Of a DNA stretch of 64,000 nucleotides, positions 45,802-55,479 are shown in pieces. Source of the DNA: Shewanella corallii. GTDB taxonomy: Bacteria; Pseudomonadota; Gammaproteobacteria; Enterobacterales; Shewanellaceae. A program made the translations under genes and the position numbers. Each line of letters begins with the position of its first letter. The stretch's first letter is position 1. The notes beneath the pieces were generated by a model. It searched no databases. It had not been told where the DNA came from and saw only the letters and a list, made by a program, of their open reading frames with translations. The DNA lies in contig NZ_JAKIKT010000001.1 of the NCBI RefSeq assembly GCF_023349125.1, positions 682,001 through 746,000 on the forward strand, given 5' to 3'.

Positions 45802-47325
45802 TTAGCTGGTGGCTTCACGCATAGCGTCTTCAACCTTGTCGTGAACCTGTTTCATTGAGTCAGATGGCTCAGCAGTGAGCTTGCTGACCACAACACAGGT
45901 GATGGTACAAAGGATAAAGCCGGGCACAATCTCATAGATGACTGAGCTCAAAGAGGCGCCATTGATGGTGACCGGCGCATAAATCCAGAACAGCACAGTG
46001 GCGGCACCAACCAGCATACCTGCCAGGGCGCCATTGCGGGTGAAGCGTTTCCAGTACAGGCTCAGAATAACCACAGGGCCGAATGCGGCACCAAAGCCTG
46101 CCCAGGCATTACTCACCAGATTCAGAATCGAGTTCTGAGGATCCCAAGACAGCATGATGGCAACCACAGACACCAGTAATACTGAAATTCTGCCAACCGT
46201 TACCTGCTCCTTTTGAGTCGCGTCTTTACGCAGGAAGGCTTTATAAAAGTCTTCGGTCAGTGAGCTTGAGGTCACTAGCAGCTGCGACGAAATAGTACTC
46301 ATAATCGCTGCCAAAATCGCGGCCAGCAAGAATCCACCAATCAGGGGGTGAAACAGGAACTGGGAGAAGATAATGAAGATGGTTTCAGGGTCATCCAGCG
46401 TCATTTGGGTTTCGTTGACATAGGCAATCCCCACAAAGCCGGTTGCCAGCGCACCGATAATAGATACCAGCATCCAGGTCATGCCGATATTACGCGCCGC
46501 AGGAATCGCTTTGACTGAGCGTATCGCCATAAAACGCACAATGATATGTGGCTGACCAAAATAACCCAGGCCCCATGCCAGCAGGGAGATGATCCCCAGT
46601 GCCGTCAGTGCTTCCCCGGTATTGGCATTGGTGAACAGTTCCAGATATTTGGGATCCAGGCTGGCCACTTCATTGGTCACGCTGCCAAGGCCGCCAAGCT
46701 CGGTAAAGGCCACCACGGGCACCAAAACCAGAGACACAAACATAATGCAGCCCTGTACAAAGTCGGTCATGCTCACTGCTAAAAAGCCCCCGAACAGTGT
46801 GTAAGCACATACCACACTGGCGGTTACAATCAGGCCTGTGCTGTAGTCCATACCAAATGAGCTATCAAACAGCTTGCCGCCAGCAACCAGACTGGCTGAG
46901 GTGTACAGGGTAAAGAAGATGATGATCACCACGGAGGCGAATACCCGCAGGTAGCGTTCTTTGTCTTCAAAGCGGTTGGCAAAGAAGTCCGGAATGGTGA
47001 TGGAATCATTGGCCAGTTCGGTATAAACACGAAGTCTCGGGGCCACAATCAGGTAGTTGGCGAATGCGCCAATCAGCAGGCCAACGGCAATCCAGATTTG
47101 CGACATACCAGCCACGTACATGGCGCCGGGCAGACCCATCAGCATCCAGCCACTCATGTCGGATGCACCGGCGGAAAGTGCCGTAATGCCGGGGCCGAGG
47201 CGACGTCCACCCAGCATATAGCCGGACACATCGTCGGTAGAGGTTTTATAGGCGTACAGCCCAATCGCCAACATGGCGATAAAATACAATCCAATTGAAA
47301 TAAGCGTATAAGTATTAGGTTCCAC
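45802..47325 (-). CDS. putP: Sodium:proline symporter PutP
   Basis: PutP imports proline with sodium. The 507-residue protein has 13 TM segments and the family signatures DDVSGYMLGGRRLGPGITAL, SAGASDMSGWMLMGLPGA and FGGFLAVSMTDFVQG, and a region equivalent to the sodium site near LAAILAAIMSTISSQLL. I chose GTG 47325 because GGGAG lies six bases before it and the PutP N-terminus begins at YTLISIGLYF; the longer ORF start at 47382 adds a charged extension unlike the family. It is followed by a terminator. No putA is nearby. Its leader region is the 294 bp to the LysR gene stop. Confidence 0.93.
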   Translation of the reverse strand: MEPNTYTLISIGLYFIAMLAIGLYAYKTSTDDVSGYMLGGRRLGPGITALSAGASDMSGWMLMGLPGAMYVAGMSQIWIAVGLLIGAFANYLIVAPRLRVYTELANDSITIPDFFANRFEDKERYLRVFASVVIIIFFTLYTSASLVAGGKLFDSSFGMDYSTGLIVTASVVCAYTLFGGFLAVSMTDFVQGCIMFVSLVLVPVVAFTELGGLGSVTNEVASLDPKYLELFTNANTGEALTALGIISLLAWGLGYFGQPHIIVRFMAIRSVKAIPAARNIGMTWMLVSIIGALATGFVGIAYVNETQMTLDDPETIFIIFSQFLFHPLIGGFLLAAILAAIMSTISSQLLVTSSSLTEDFYKAFLRKDATQKEQVTVGRISVLLVSVVAIMLSWDPQNSILNLVSNAWAGFGAAFGPVVILSLYWKRFTRNGALAGMLVGAATVLFWIYAPVTINGASLSSVIYEIVPGFILCTITCVVVSKLTAEPSDSMKQVHDKVEDAMREATS

Positions 47326-47619
47326 TGGGACTCCCGGTTGTTTTCTTATTCTCCTGACAGCCAAACTTGGATGGATATCCAAAAATGAAAAAATTCAGCC
47401 AATTAGCCCCTATGCTAACAAGCCAGTAACCATGTCTCCACCCAAGTGTGACAAACTTCATGTTTTAGACTGTAAAGTCTGGGGGATGAAAGGGCCGGTC
47501 AGGTGGTTGGTCTGTGCTTTGGTCTGCTACTGGTGTTGTGTGCTATCGGCAGTAGTAAGGGACTGTCCATTCAATGACTTTATTCCCCCGAACCAGGCTT
47601 TGTCGGTTGGTGTTAACCA

Positions 47620-48528
47620 TCAACTGACAGATATCAATGGCGGTAGTTTGGCTTTGAGATAATCGGCCAACACCTGAACCCCGGGTTGAATGCCTGCGCG
47701 GGTGGGCATCAGCAGGGAAAACGTTGCCACGCCTGCATGCCAGTCTGGTAATACCCGTTCCAGAGTGCCATCAGTTAATTCTGCTTTGCAGGTATAGCCG
47801 GGCAGCGCCACAATTCCCAGGCCTTCAATGGCGGCCTGTTTCAAGCTGCTGATGTCATCACAGCAAAAGCGCGGACTGAAGGGCACGCTGGCTTCTATTC
47901 CGTCTTTGTTGAACAAACACCAGTTGCCGGTTTGTGGCCGCCACCCCAGTTTCAGCCCGACATGTTGAGCGAGCTGCGAGGTATCACAGGGACGACCGGC
48001 GATATCCAGATACCTGGAGCTGGCAAACAGCAACCACTGAGTGTTGCCCAATGTTCGCTGTACCATGCTGGAATCCGGCAGGGGACCCATATGTGCCCGC
48101 AGTGCCAGATCCAACCCATCTTCAAGCAAATTGACGGTTTCATTGGTGACCTGCAGTACCAGATTAATGGCGGGGTAGGTTTGCATAAAAGTGCCCATTA
48201 ACTTGCTCAGGGCAAACTGGGCGACACCGATAGAACAGGATAGACGAACTGTACCTGACACACCCTGGGTTTGACGGTTAACCAGCGCCTCGGCTGCCTC
48301 CACCTGATCCAGCATCAACCTGGCATGACGATAAAATTCAGCGCCTATATCAGTCACTGAAAAGTGACGGGAGGAGCGATGCAGCAGTCGCACTCCCAGC
48401 CTTGCCTCCAGCGCTGAAACATGCCTGCTCAGGCGGGACTTGGGGACATTTAACGCCCTGCCTGCCGGAGCAAATCCCCCTTTTTCGACTATGTGCACAA
48501 AGTAGTAGTAGTCATTTAAGTCCGTCAT
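47620..48528 (-). CDS. LysR-family transcriptional regulator
   Basis: A 302-residue regulator with an N-terminal winged helix (FAPAGRALNVPKSRLSRHVSALEARLGVRLLHR, about 20-50) and a C-terminal LysR substrate-binding domain. I chose MTDLNDYYYF at 48528 since AGGAAG precedes it and homologous regulators start there; the longer ORF adds 19 residues. It is divergent from the pirin gene over 216 bp that carry CCATATATGG palindromes. LysR proteins usually control the divergent gene, so it probably regulates pirin. Confidence 0.88.
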   Translation of the reverse strand: MTDLNDYYYFVHIVEKGGFAPAGRALNVPKSRLSRHVSALEARLGVRLLHRSSRHFSVTDIGAEFYRHARLMLDQVEAAEALVNRQTQGVSGTVRLSCSIGVAQFALSKLMGTFMQTYPAINLVLQVTNETVNLLEDGLDLALRAHMGPLPDSSMVQRTLGNTQWLLFASSRYLDIAGRPCDTSQLAQHVGLKLGWRPQTGNWCLFNKDGIEASVPFSPRFCCDDISSLKQAAIEGLGIVALPGYTCKAELTDGTLERVLPDWHAGVATFSLLMPTRAGIQPGVQVLADYLKAKLPPLISVS

Positions 48529-48605
48529 TCTGAGCTTCCTGCTTTTATGGCCATGGGGCTTGTTAGCCAAAATTGACCTGTCCATTGATTAGCTGCTTTA
48601 TCGTT

Positions 48606-48670
48606 CCATATATGGATTCATGGTTTCCATATATGGCTGTTTTCAAAGTCATTGTTCCATATTTAAATGT
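48606..48670. promoter_or_regulatory. Candidate LysR operator with repeated CCATATATGG palindromes
   Basis: Two perfect 10-bp palindromes (CCATATATGG at 48606 and 48627, centre spacing 21 bp, two helical turns) and a third imperfect site (CCATATTTAAATG at 48657) sit between the divergent LysR and pirin genes. Spacing fits binding of a LysR tetramer. Confidence 0.55.
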
Positions 48671-48744
48671 AAAACATCAGATGAGCACAGAGAAATTCCC
48701 TCAAGGCTCCAATAACAATCAGAACTGAATCAAGGAAGGTAACT

Positions 48745-49651
48745 ATGCAAACTCACACAGACGGCTTTACCCCAAAAAACACTCAAACCTCTCAGGTTCC
48801 TGCGGCAAATCTGCACCAGAGCTCAGGCATAATCAGTCCCCAAACTGATAGATAACCATAAAGGATTTAAGGCGCTGGGATTTAGAGAGAAGCAATTCAG
48901 TGGATTGATGGATCCTTTGGTGATGGTGGATCACTTCACCATGGACAGGCCGACATTTGGGGCCCATCCCCATGCGGGTATGTCAGCTGTGACAGTGATG
49001 TTTGAGGACAGTGAGGGTCTGTTCCACAACCAAGACTCCCTGGGCAATGAATTGGATCTGCTGCCCGGCGATCTCTACTGGCTGAAGGCCGGGCAGGGGG
49101 CGGTACATGATGAGGCCCCCCGTCCTGGCAGTAAAACCCATGCATTGCAGGTGTTTGTGAACTTACCTGCAACGCTTAAGCAATCGGCTCCCGAGGCATT
49201 ACATGTCAGTGCAGCAACTATGCCGATATTGGCTACTCAGGATTATCGGGTGCGTCTGGTACTGGGTAGTAGCAACGGTGTCGAGGGCGTACAGGCTCCT
49301 GCGGGAGGGGTAACGATTTTGGATGGCACTTTGTCCAATAAAGGCAAATTCCGGCATACAGCGAAAGCTTCACAGGGCGTTTGGGTGCACGCTATCGATG
49401 GCACCCTGAGTGTTAACGTCCAAGGAGAGTCGCTGACCATACCCGCAGGAAAATCCGCGGCATTTAGAAATGATCAACAGGATTTACCCTTGATATTTGA
49501 AGGAGAAGGTCCGGTGCACTTTGTGATGCTGTCCGGTGACGCTATTCAGGAACCATTTGTACAGCAGGGGCCGTTTGTCATGAGTAATGAACGCGAGATT
49601 GTTGCCGTTCAGCAGGCTTATCAGGATGGTTTACTGGGCAGTATTGATTAA
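48745..49651 (+). pseudogene. Pirin-family protein with a probable frameshift near its N-terminus
   Basis: A good ribosome site (AAGGAAGG) precedes ATG 48745, whose frame runs MQTHTDGF ... NLHQSSGIIS then stops at 48853-48855. The pirin frame is open from about 48833 and continues VPKLIDNHKGFKALGFREKQF into the intact cupin body (GAHPHAGMSAVTVMFEDSEG metal site, KAGQGAVHDE, HALQVFVNLP). Joining the frames near 48835 gives a normal pirin of about 300 residues. An internal start (TTG 48905 or ATG 48908) would give 247-248 residues lacking the N-terminus. Pirins are iron-binding cupins with dioxygenase or redox roles. It could be a true pseudogene, a sequencing error, or a reduced functional protein. 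Confidence 0.6.
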
Positions 49652-49673
49652 TCTTTCGGAATGTAAATAAAAA

Positions 49674-49701
49674 GCCCCCGTCGCAATGTGTCGACGGGGG
49701 A
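49674..49701 (-). terminator. Rho-independent terminator of the DMT transporter gene
   Basis: A long stem (CCCCCGTCG/CGACGGGGG) lies 38 bases past the stop on the minus strand and is followed by CTTTTTATT. The plus strand lacks a T-run. Confidence 0.75.
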
Positions 49702-49738
49702 CTGAGAGTGACACCAAGTGTCAGCCGGGTTGGAGAGA

Positions 49739-50731
49739 TCAGGCCTTTTGAGGCTTCAGGGCAGTTGCACCTTCCGCGACTTCGGCAGTGTCGTCCGTTT
49801 TGGTTTCATATTTGGTAAACACATACAGGGCCACCACAATCAGAGACACAATGATGGTTTTGCTCAGCTCCATCTGCTCGCCCAGAGTCAGTACGGCAAC
49901 CACATAGCCCACCAGAGGCATCAAGTTCAGTGCCATAGTGGCCTTCTCTACACCGATGCGTTTGAAAGAGTACAGCTGAATCAGGTAGCTACCACCCGAG
50001 ATACCGGTACCCAGGAAGATCAGCAGAACAATCAGCAATGGGCTGTCCAGGATGATAAAGATCTGGCTCAAATCAAGGCCCATCGCCATTACCGCGAAGA
50101 AACCGACAATGGCCACAGAGATGTACTGGTACAGCATAGAAACTACAGAGCCATACTTGTCAGCCAGGCTGGCACGCAGGTGAGCAGTCCAGGCCAGAGA
50201 CAACATGGAGCAGGTGACATAGATATAGCCCAGCATAGGTGTGCCACCTTCAATGCTGTTGGTTGGCCCCACACTCATGGCGTAAATACACAAAGCTGAG
50301 GTAATAAAGGCGGCCCACTGGATTTTATTCATGCGGAAGTTCATAAACAGCATGCCGAAAAAGACGGTGGCAAATGGCTGCATACCCTGAATGACGCCGT
50401 TTTCAGTGGCGCCGATATGAGAAAGAGACAGGAAGTTAAACAAGGAAAAGGCACCTTGACCAATAATGCCGCACAGCGCAATTTTCAGAATATCTTTCTT
50501 GTCGATTTTCAGCGAGCCACCCAGATCTTTGCTCAGACTCTGACTGCGGGAGGTAAAGAAGAAGATGATTGAAAGGCCAATGACTGCTGTTACGTAGCGG
50601 AAAAATACCAGTGTCATTGGGTCTACGGCCTGGGAAAGTGGCTTGGACACTACACCTGTTACCCCCCATATTACCGCAACCGCAATGGCCGCCGTCCATC
50701 CTAAAACAACGTCTTTATTGGTGATGTTCAT
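49739..50731 (-). CDS. DMT-superfamily (EamA-type) transporter
   Basis: A 330-residue, ten-TM carrier with two EamA repeats (about 10-150 and 165-305), for example AVIWGVTGVVSKPLSQAVDPM and GVEKATMALNLMPLVGYVVAVLTLGE. EamA proteins export or import metabolites such as amino acids; the substrate cannot be assigned. An AAGGAAG ribosome site precedes ATG. The C-terminal cytosolic tail is short and charged. It is monocistronic with a terminator. Confidence 0.87.
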   Translation of the reverse strand: MNITNKDVVLGWTAAIAVAVIWGVTGVVSKPLSQAVDPMTLVFFRYVTAVIGLSIIFFFTSRSQSLSKDLGGSLKIDKKDILKIALCGIIGQGAFSLFNFLSLSHIGATENGVIQGMQPFATVFFGMLFMNFRMNKIQWAAFITSALCIYAMSVGPTNSIEGGTPMLGYIYVTCSMLSLAWTAHLRASLADKYGSVVSMLYQYISVAIVGFFAVMAMGLDLSQIFIILDSPLLIVLLIFLGTGISGGSYLIQLYSFKRIGVEKATMALNLMPLVGYVVAVLTLGEQMELSKTIIVSLIVVALYVFTKYETKTDDTAEVAEGATALKPQKA

Positions 50732-51511
50732 ATCATTCTTCCTTAAGTGTCCTGCCTGTTAAGACTGAAGCAGGAACCGGGGATCTGTCGCTGGGCCACT
50801 ATCAACACGCTTGTGTGCAAGAGAGTGGGAAAGGGAAGCTAAGATTTCGGTTAAGTATTGTTTACTGTGTGGGCATTTTACTCATAGCTAAGTTAAAAAA
50901 TGTGACCTGATACGTATGCTGGAATTTAGTGAGCCAAAGTCGCTATATTTGAAATGAGCTTGGGATTTGCGTCTAGCAATCAACTGACTTTGTGAGGTAA
51001 ATCAAAATTTTGCGGGCTTTTGAGAAAGGTTTTAGCAGGCTGGATAACCTTTAAGGGTTACTAATATATGGAGTTATGAAACTCGGCAGTCAACTAAAGT
51101 TAACTGTGTCGGCGTTTGTGTGATCTGGCGCAAGGCTTTTGTGGTTTACAAAATGGAACTGAAATTTAGGTAATGGCCTGGATGACTTATGTCGCTTGCC
51201 GGGTATGGGGCGATTCTGCCTGGTTGGAGCGTTTGGCGTTGCTTTGCATAAAACAATGACAAAGTGCTGCAAAAGCATCTTCAAAGGTCAACTGACCTTG
51301 GTGCAAGTGGTTATTATTGTTGGAGATAATCAATTAGCGATGAGGTTGTATTTGGCTTTTTTGCTGTCAAATGCAAATGGACTCAGATCAAGTAGCCGCC
51401 ATAATATTAACTTCAGATACATTTTGTTACAAAGTCTAAGGTGTTAGTGTAGCTGAGGAGATATATCGCAAAGTCTGCAAATAAAATTAATAATAAGTTT
51501 TGGAGAAAGTT
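50732..51511. other. 780-bp non-coding region with a partial MITE-like copy
   Basis: No supportable gene. It contains the DMT upstream region, an inverted repeat TAACCTTTAAGGGTTA (about 51046-51061), the partial repeat at 51235-51305, and the upstream region of the DUF2799 gene. A plus-strand frame of 83 codons here (51196-51447) overlaps the repeat and is probably spurious. The AT content is higher than that of the flanking genes. Confidence 0.55.
51235..51305 (-). repeat. Partial copy of the MITE-like element (about 65 bp)
   Basis: GCGTTGCTTTG-ATAAAACAA-GACAAAGTGCTGCAAAA then ATCTTCAAAGGTCAA (given in parts) matches the left end of 31939-32204 in reverse orientation with about six differences. 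Only this end is present, so the copy is truncated. Confidence 0.65.
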
Positions 51512-52072
51512 ATGCGGAAAATCTACCAGTCTGTTTTTTTCATTTTAATCTTATCTATCCTCAGTGGCTGCGCCAGTATGGACCAATCTGAATGTAATCA
51601 TGCCGATTGGTTATCCCAGGGCTTAACAGATGGGCAAAGTGGTCAACCCGAAAATACCTATAGTTTATATGCTGATGATTGTGCTGAGTTTGGTGTCTCT
51701 GTATCCGTTCCTGAATATAAAAAAGGTTGGCAGCAGGGGATAGCACAATACTGCACCAGAGATAATGGCTGGAGTGTTGGTATAAGCGGAGGGTGCTACC
51801 AAAATGCTTGCCCCAAATCGCTGGAAGCCGAGTTTTATAGCGCCTATCAATCTGCTCACAATATCCATATAAAACAACAAAAAATCGCGACTCTTGGATA
51901 CGAAATAGAGTCTCTGGGAGATAAGCTGGCGAAAAGTGGACTCAGCACCAGCGAGCGGGACAAGCTCAGTGAGGAGCGTAACAGGAAAAAGAAAGAGAAA
52001 AGAAATTTGAACTTTGAATTAGGTTTGGCAAAAGATGATGCCAGAAGAATGGGATTTCCTGTCGGATATTAA
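51512..52072 (+). CDS. DUF2799 lipoprotein
   Basis: A 186-residue protein with a lipobox (SILSGC, Cys20) and the DUF2799 pattern (CNHADWLSQGLTDGQSG, YKKGWQQGIAQYC, a conserved GW-x-QG motif), followed by a coiled-coil, Lys/Arg-rich tail (residues about 120-170). I chose ATG 51512, with GGAGAAAG upstream; the ORF start at 51500 (TTG) is weaker. DUF2799 lipoproteins are uncharacterised. It is convergent with the propeller-like duplicates. Confidence 0.82.
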   Translation: MRKIYQSVFFILILSILSGCASMDQSECNHADWLSQGLTDGQSGQPENTYSLYADDCAEFGVSVSVPEYKKGWQQGIAQYCTRDNGWSVGISGGCYQNACPKSLEAEFYSAYQSAHNIHIKQQKIATLGYEIESLGDKLAKSGLSTSERDKLSEERNRKKKEKRNLNFELGLAKDDARRMGFPVGY

Positions 52073-52120
52073 TGGGGATGCCAACATCGGGCCGCGGAAC
52101 ACCATGGCGGCCTGATGATT

Positions 52121-53215
52121 TCAGGGATGATAACGCCAGCCGGTCTGCTCGAGTTCCGCGTCGGTGAGGTTAGATTGAAACAGTATCATCCATTGAGTGC
52201 CGTCGAATACGACAACCTCATTTCCACCCGCTACCAGCAATAAATCATCACAGCTACATATGGTATTGGGCGCGCCAGGCACTGTTGGGCCAGGCTTGTC
52301 ACTGAGTCTAATGGCTTCGAGGATATTGTCAGTGAACATATTGCTGGTATCTACTCGCAGGCTACCCAACTGGCTGGGGAGCAGTTGCTTTCCATCATAT
52401 TCGTAGGCACCATCGACGCTATTGGCAGGGATAATATAAAGACGTTCCTGAAACCAGTGAAGCAGGGTAATAAGCGTGGTATCGTCATAGGCTTTAATAG
52501 GGATTTGTTGCCAATTATCGCCGCGGCCTTCCAGCAAAATCCCGCCACCACAGCCTAAATAGACTTTGCCGTTGCCTGCGCAGCATACGGTATGAATATC
52601 CTGATCGGTAGGAATATCCAGGGGCTGCCACTGCTGACCATTATAGTGCCAACAGTCACCATCAACCCCGGCAGCGTAAATATCATCAGCAGCAAAGCCA
52701 TCAAAAGATAAAAAAGTCCCTCCCAATAACGTTGCTGATTCCTCTTCGACGGCGGTACCACCGGGCCCAAAACCATGCCAGGGTTTATTCTCTTCTTTAA
52801 TCAGCAGGCTCCGCCTGTTACCCCCAATATACAGACCACCATTGATGCATTTTAGCGTATTGAAACTATTTCCTTGTTCAATAGGTATTTGGGGTACATC
52901 AATAAAGTCATAGCCATCACTCAGCCCCTGTTTGTAAGCATTGCCATCCCAATCGGTGAAAAGCATGGTTTTTTGTTTATCCGGCAGGCAGACGCCCATC
53001 ACACGATAAAAGTTATTAAACCCTTGCCCGCCCCATACTTTGTCTGTTTTTGGGCGATAATAGACGATGCGTGTCTCTTGTTGCCAATCATCCCCATCTC
53101 TATCTTCATCGTAGTGGTTTTCAAAAGACAAAAAGATATTGTGCCTGTCGCGTATAGCGGCCCCTTTAATGCTGAAGCCTTTTGTGAACTGGATAGCTTT
53201 ATCGTAAGCCTTCAT
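52121..53215 (-). CDS. Propeller-like protein, downstream tandem copy
   Basis: A 364-residue protein without signal peptide or TM. Repeats of W-x-YNG-x-x-W and blade-like beta patterns (DGDCWHYNGQQWQPLD, GGILLEGRGDNWQQIPI) suggest a beta-propeller. It is a paralogue of the next gene upstream (residues 170-364 nearly the same; residues about 35-150 diverge). An AAGGACC ribosome site precedes ATG. The function is unknown. The conserved ends with a divergent middle resemble immunity proteins of toxin systems, but no toxin gene is adjacent. Confidence 0.75.
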   Translation of the reverse strand: MKAYDKAIQFTKGFSIKGAAIRDRHNIFLSFENHYDEDRDGDDWQQETRIVYYRPKTDKVWGGQGFNNFYRVMGVCLPDKQKTMLFTDWDGNAYKQGLSDGYDFIDVPQIPIEQGNSFNTLKCINGGLYIGGNRRSLLIKEENKPWHGFGPGGTAVEEESATLLGGTFLSFDGFAADDIYAAGVDGDCWHYNGQQWQPLDIPTDQDIHTVCCAGNGKVYLGCGGGILLEGRGDNWQQIPIKAYDDTTLITLLHWFQERLYIIPANSVDGAYEYDGKQLLPSQLGSLRVDTSNMFTDNILEAIRLSDKPGPTVPGAPNTICSCDDLLLVAGGNEVVVFDGTQWMILFQSNLTDAELEQTGWRYHP

Positions 53216-53290
53216 CTTGTGGTCCTTGTTTTAAATGGCTCAAGCTTGGTGATTGACTTATTGATATATTTACCAGGGCGTCTGATGATT

Positions 53291-54385
53291 TCAGGGCTGA
53301 TAACGCCAGCCGGTCTGCTCGAGTTCCGCGTCGGTGAGGTTAGATTGAAACAGTGTCATCCATTGAGTGCCGTCGAATACGACAACCTCATTTCCACCGG
53401 CTACCAGCAATAAATCATCACAGCTACATATGGTATTGGGCGCGCCAGGCACTGTTGGGCCAGGCTTGTCACTGGGTCTAATGGCTTCGAGGATATTGTC
53501 AGTGAACATGTTGCTGGTATCTACTCGCAGGCTACCCAATTGGCTTGGGAGCAGTTGCTTTCCATCATACTCGTAGGCACCTTCAACGCTATTTGCAGGG
53601 ATGATATAAAGACGTTCCTGAAACCAGTGAAGCAGGGTAATGAGCGTGGTATCGTCATAGGCTTTAATAGGGAGCTGCTGCCAATTATCGCCGCGGCCTT
53701 CCAGCAAAATGCCGCCACTGCAGCCTAAATAGACTTTGCCGTTGCCTGCACAGCATAGGGTATAAATATCTTGATCAGTAGGAATATCCAGAGGCTGCCA
53801 CTGCTGGCCATTATAGTGCCAACAGTCACCATCAACCCCGGCAGCGTAAATATCATCAGCAGCAAATCCATCAAAGCATAAGAAGGTTGCCCCTAATAGC
53901 GTTATTAATTCCCTTTCCGCATCTGTTCCTCCTGGTCCAAATTCATGCCAGGTCATATTATCCCGTCTAATACGTAATGTACGCCGATTCCCGCCGATAA
54001 ATATGTCACTATCGATGCACCTTAGCGTATTTAAGCGGCTACCTTGTTCAATCTGAATTTTAGGTACATCAATAAAGTCATAGCCATCACTTAATCCCTG
54101 TTGATAAGCATTGCCATAACGATCACTAAAAAGCATGGTTTTTTGTTTATCCGGCAGGCAGATACCCATGACATCAAACAAGTTATAATAACCTTTCCCT
54201 CCCCATACTTTGTCTGTTTGAGGGCGATAATAGACAATGCGCGACTCTTGCTGCCAATCTTTGCCATGTTTTTTCTCATCGTAATGGTTTTCAAAAAACA
54301 AAAAGATATTTTGCCTGTCGCGTATAGCGGCCCCTTTAATGCTGAAGCCTTTTGTGTATTGGATAGCTTTATCGTAAGCCTTCAT
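53291..54385 (-). CDS. Propeller-like protein, upstream tandem copy
   Basis: A 364-residue paralogue of the preceding gene with identical length and the same start (MKAYDKAIQYTKGFSIKG). Blade-like motifs are shared (GVDGDCWHYNGQQWQPLD). It differs mainly in residues about 100-165 (QIEQGSRLNTLRCIDSDIF). It starts 44 bases after the lipoprotein gene's stop and 75 bases before the second copy, so the three minus-strand genes could be one operon. Function unknown. Confidence 0.75.
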   Translation of the reverse strand: MKAYDKAIQYTKGFSIKGAAIRDRQNIFLFFENHYDEKKHGKDWQQESRIVYYRPQTDKVWGGKGYYNLFDVMGICLPDKQKTMLFSDRYGNAYQQGLSDGYDFIDVPKIQIEQGSRLNTLRCIDSDIFIGGNRRTLRIRRDNMTWHEFGPGGTDAERELITLLGATFLCFDGFAADDIYAAGVDGDCWHYNGQQWQPLDIPTDQDIYTLCCAGNGKVYLGCSGGILLEGRGDNWQQLPIKAYDDTTLITLLHWFQERLYIIPANSVEGAYEYDGKQLLPSQLGSLRVDTSNMFTDNILEAIRPSDKPGPTVPGAPNTICSCDDLLLVAGGNEVVVFDGTQWMTLFQSNLTDAELEQTGWRYQP

Positions 54386-54429
54386 CTAGTGGTCCTTTTT
54401 AAATGACTTAAGCCTGGTGATTGACTTGT

Positions 54430-55281
54430 TCACACATTCGTATTGGGTCTGTCCGTTGAGAGCTTCCATTCAGCCAATATATCGACATCGATAGGCCGCG
54501 GCGCCTTGTCAAACTCTGAGTTGATCAGATTGGTATCGGTACTCATCAAATGCTGACCATCAGTGGCAACGAATATAAAGTGGTCGTGGTAACGAAATAC
54601 GGCTGGTTTATCAATCGTGTAGGACTTATTGAGTGGGGTATTCATTGAGTCGCTGTTACCGCTGAACTCAACACTAACCGGATCTCCCTTTACAACCTGC
54701 ATGTTCAGGGATGAGCTTTCTAAAGGTATTTCTACCTGATAAAAGTAGCCCTCCTGACCCACCAACTCAGGCGAAAGTACATTTTGTGACCCCTGGAATT
54801 TTCGTTTTGCGACATAGTCATCTGAAGTGGAGAAACTGACCTTACCTGTTTCTTTGGAGGCTCTGATCTCCCAATTGTCAGTCACGGTGACCACAGCGGC
54901 TTCAAATTGATAAACCTTGAAGTTATATTCCCGCAAACGCAATTGTTCCGGGGTTGGACAGTGGCTGTCTATGCAGATCACCAGGTGTCGGGCGCGCTCG
55001 AATCCGCCGTCAAGATAACCAACGGCATAATAGGGGATGTCTTTGGTCAGGGTTGTGAACAAACCAATGTTGATATCGTCCAGAAATTCCACCATATACC
55101 CCAGCCGGGCCCGCTGAATATGAATCTGGGCTACGTCAGCATCAGTCCAAACATCTTCCCTGGTCACGTCGATGATCTGCTCAATGGTGGTAAAGGTTTT
55201 GATGGTGTACTTCTTTTCAGCTTCGGACTGACCACAACCGGCAATGGTTAAGGCTAACCACAACGACAACACTAATCTCAT
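54430..55281 (-). CDS. Lipoprotein, function unknown
   Basis: A 283-residue protein with a lipobox (LALTIAGC, Cys16) and a predominantly beta mature domain. It has segments such as YYAVGYLDGGFERARHLVICIDSHCPTPEQ and VFRYHDHFIFVATDGQHLM. I recognise no family. It is the first gene of a possible operon with the two propeller-like genes. The ribosome site is weak. Confidence 0.65.
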   Translation of the reverse strand: MRLVLSLWLALTIAGCGQSEAEKKYTIKTFTTIEQIIDVTREDVWTDADVAQIHIQRARLGYMVEFLDDINIGLFTTLTKDIPYYAVGYLDGGFERARHLVICIDSHCPTPEQLRLREYNFKVYQFEAAVVTVTDNWEIRASKETGKVSFSTSDDYVAKRKFQGSQNVLSPELVGQEGYFYQVEIPLESSSLNMQVVKGDPVSVEFSGNSDSMNTPLNKSYTIDKPAVFRYHDHFIFVATDGQHLMSTDTNLINSEFDKAPRPIDVDILAEWKLSTDRPNTNV

Positions 55282-55479
55282 CAGCTAAAACCCAGCTCAA
55301 ATTATGATAGTTGGAAGTTATCCTCCCACGGGACTTACAAGGTAACTATCGGTCATTTGTCTATTGATTGGGTTAAAAAAGCGAGTGCATCTTTGGGCTT
55401 AGTCAGTTTGGGGCAGGGAAAGCAGGCGTTGTAACAACCTCAGGGGCTGCTTGTTTCCAGCCTTGGAGAGACCTTAAAC

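Larger units (their letters stand above)
52110..54430 (-). repeat. Tandem duplication, about 1.17-kb unit, two copies
   Basis: Units 52110-53265 and 53280-54430 repeat with a 1170-bp period, including leader segments before each start (AAATG-CT-AAGC-TGGTGATTGACTT type) and the stop region (TGATTTCAGGG-TGATAACGCC). The 3' half of each gene is nearly identical; the middle differs strongly. This suggests recent duplication with partial gene conversion. Confidence 0.85.
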
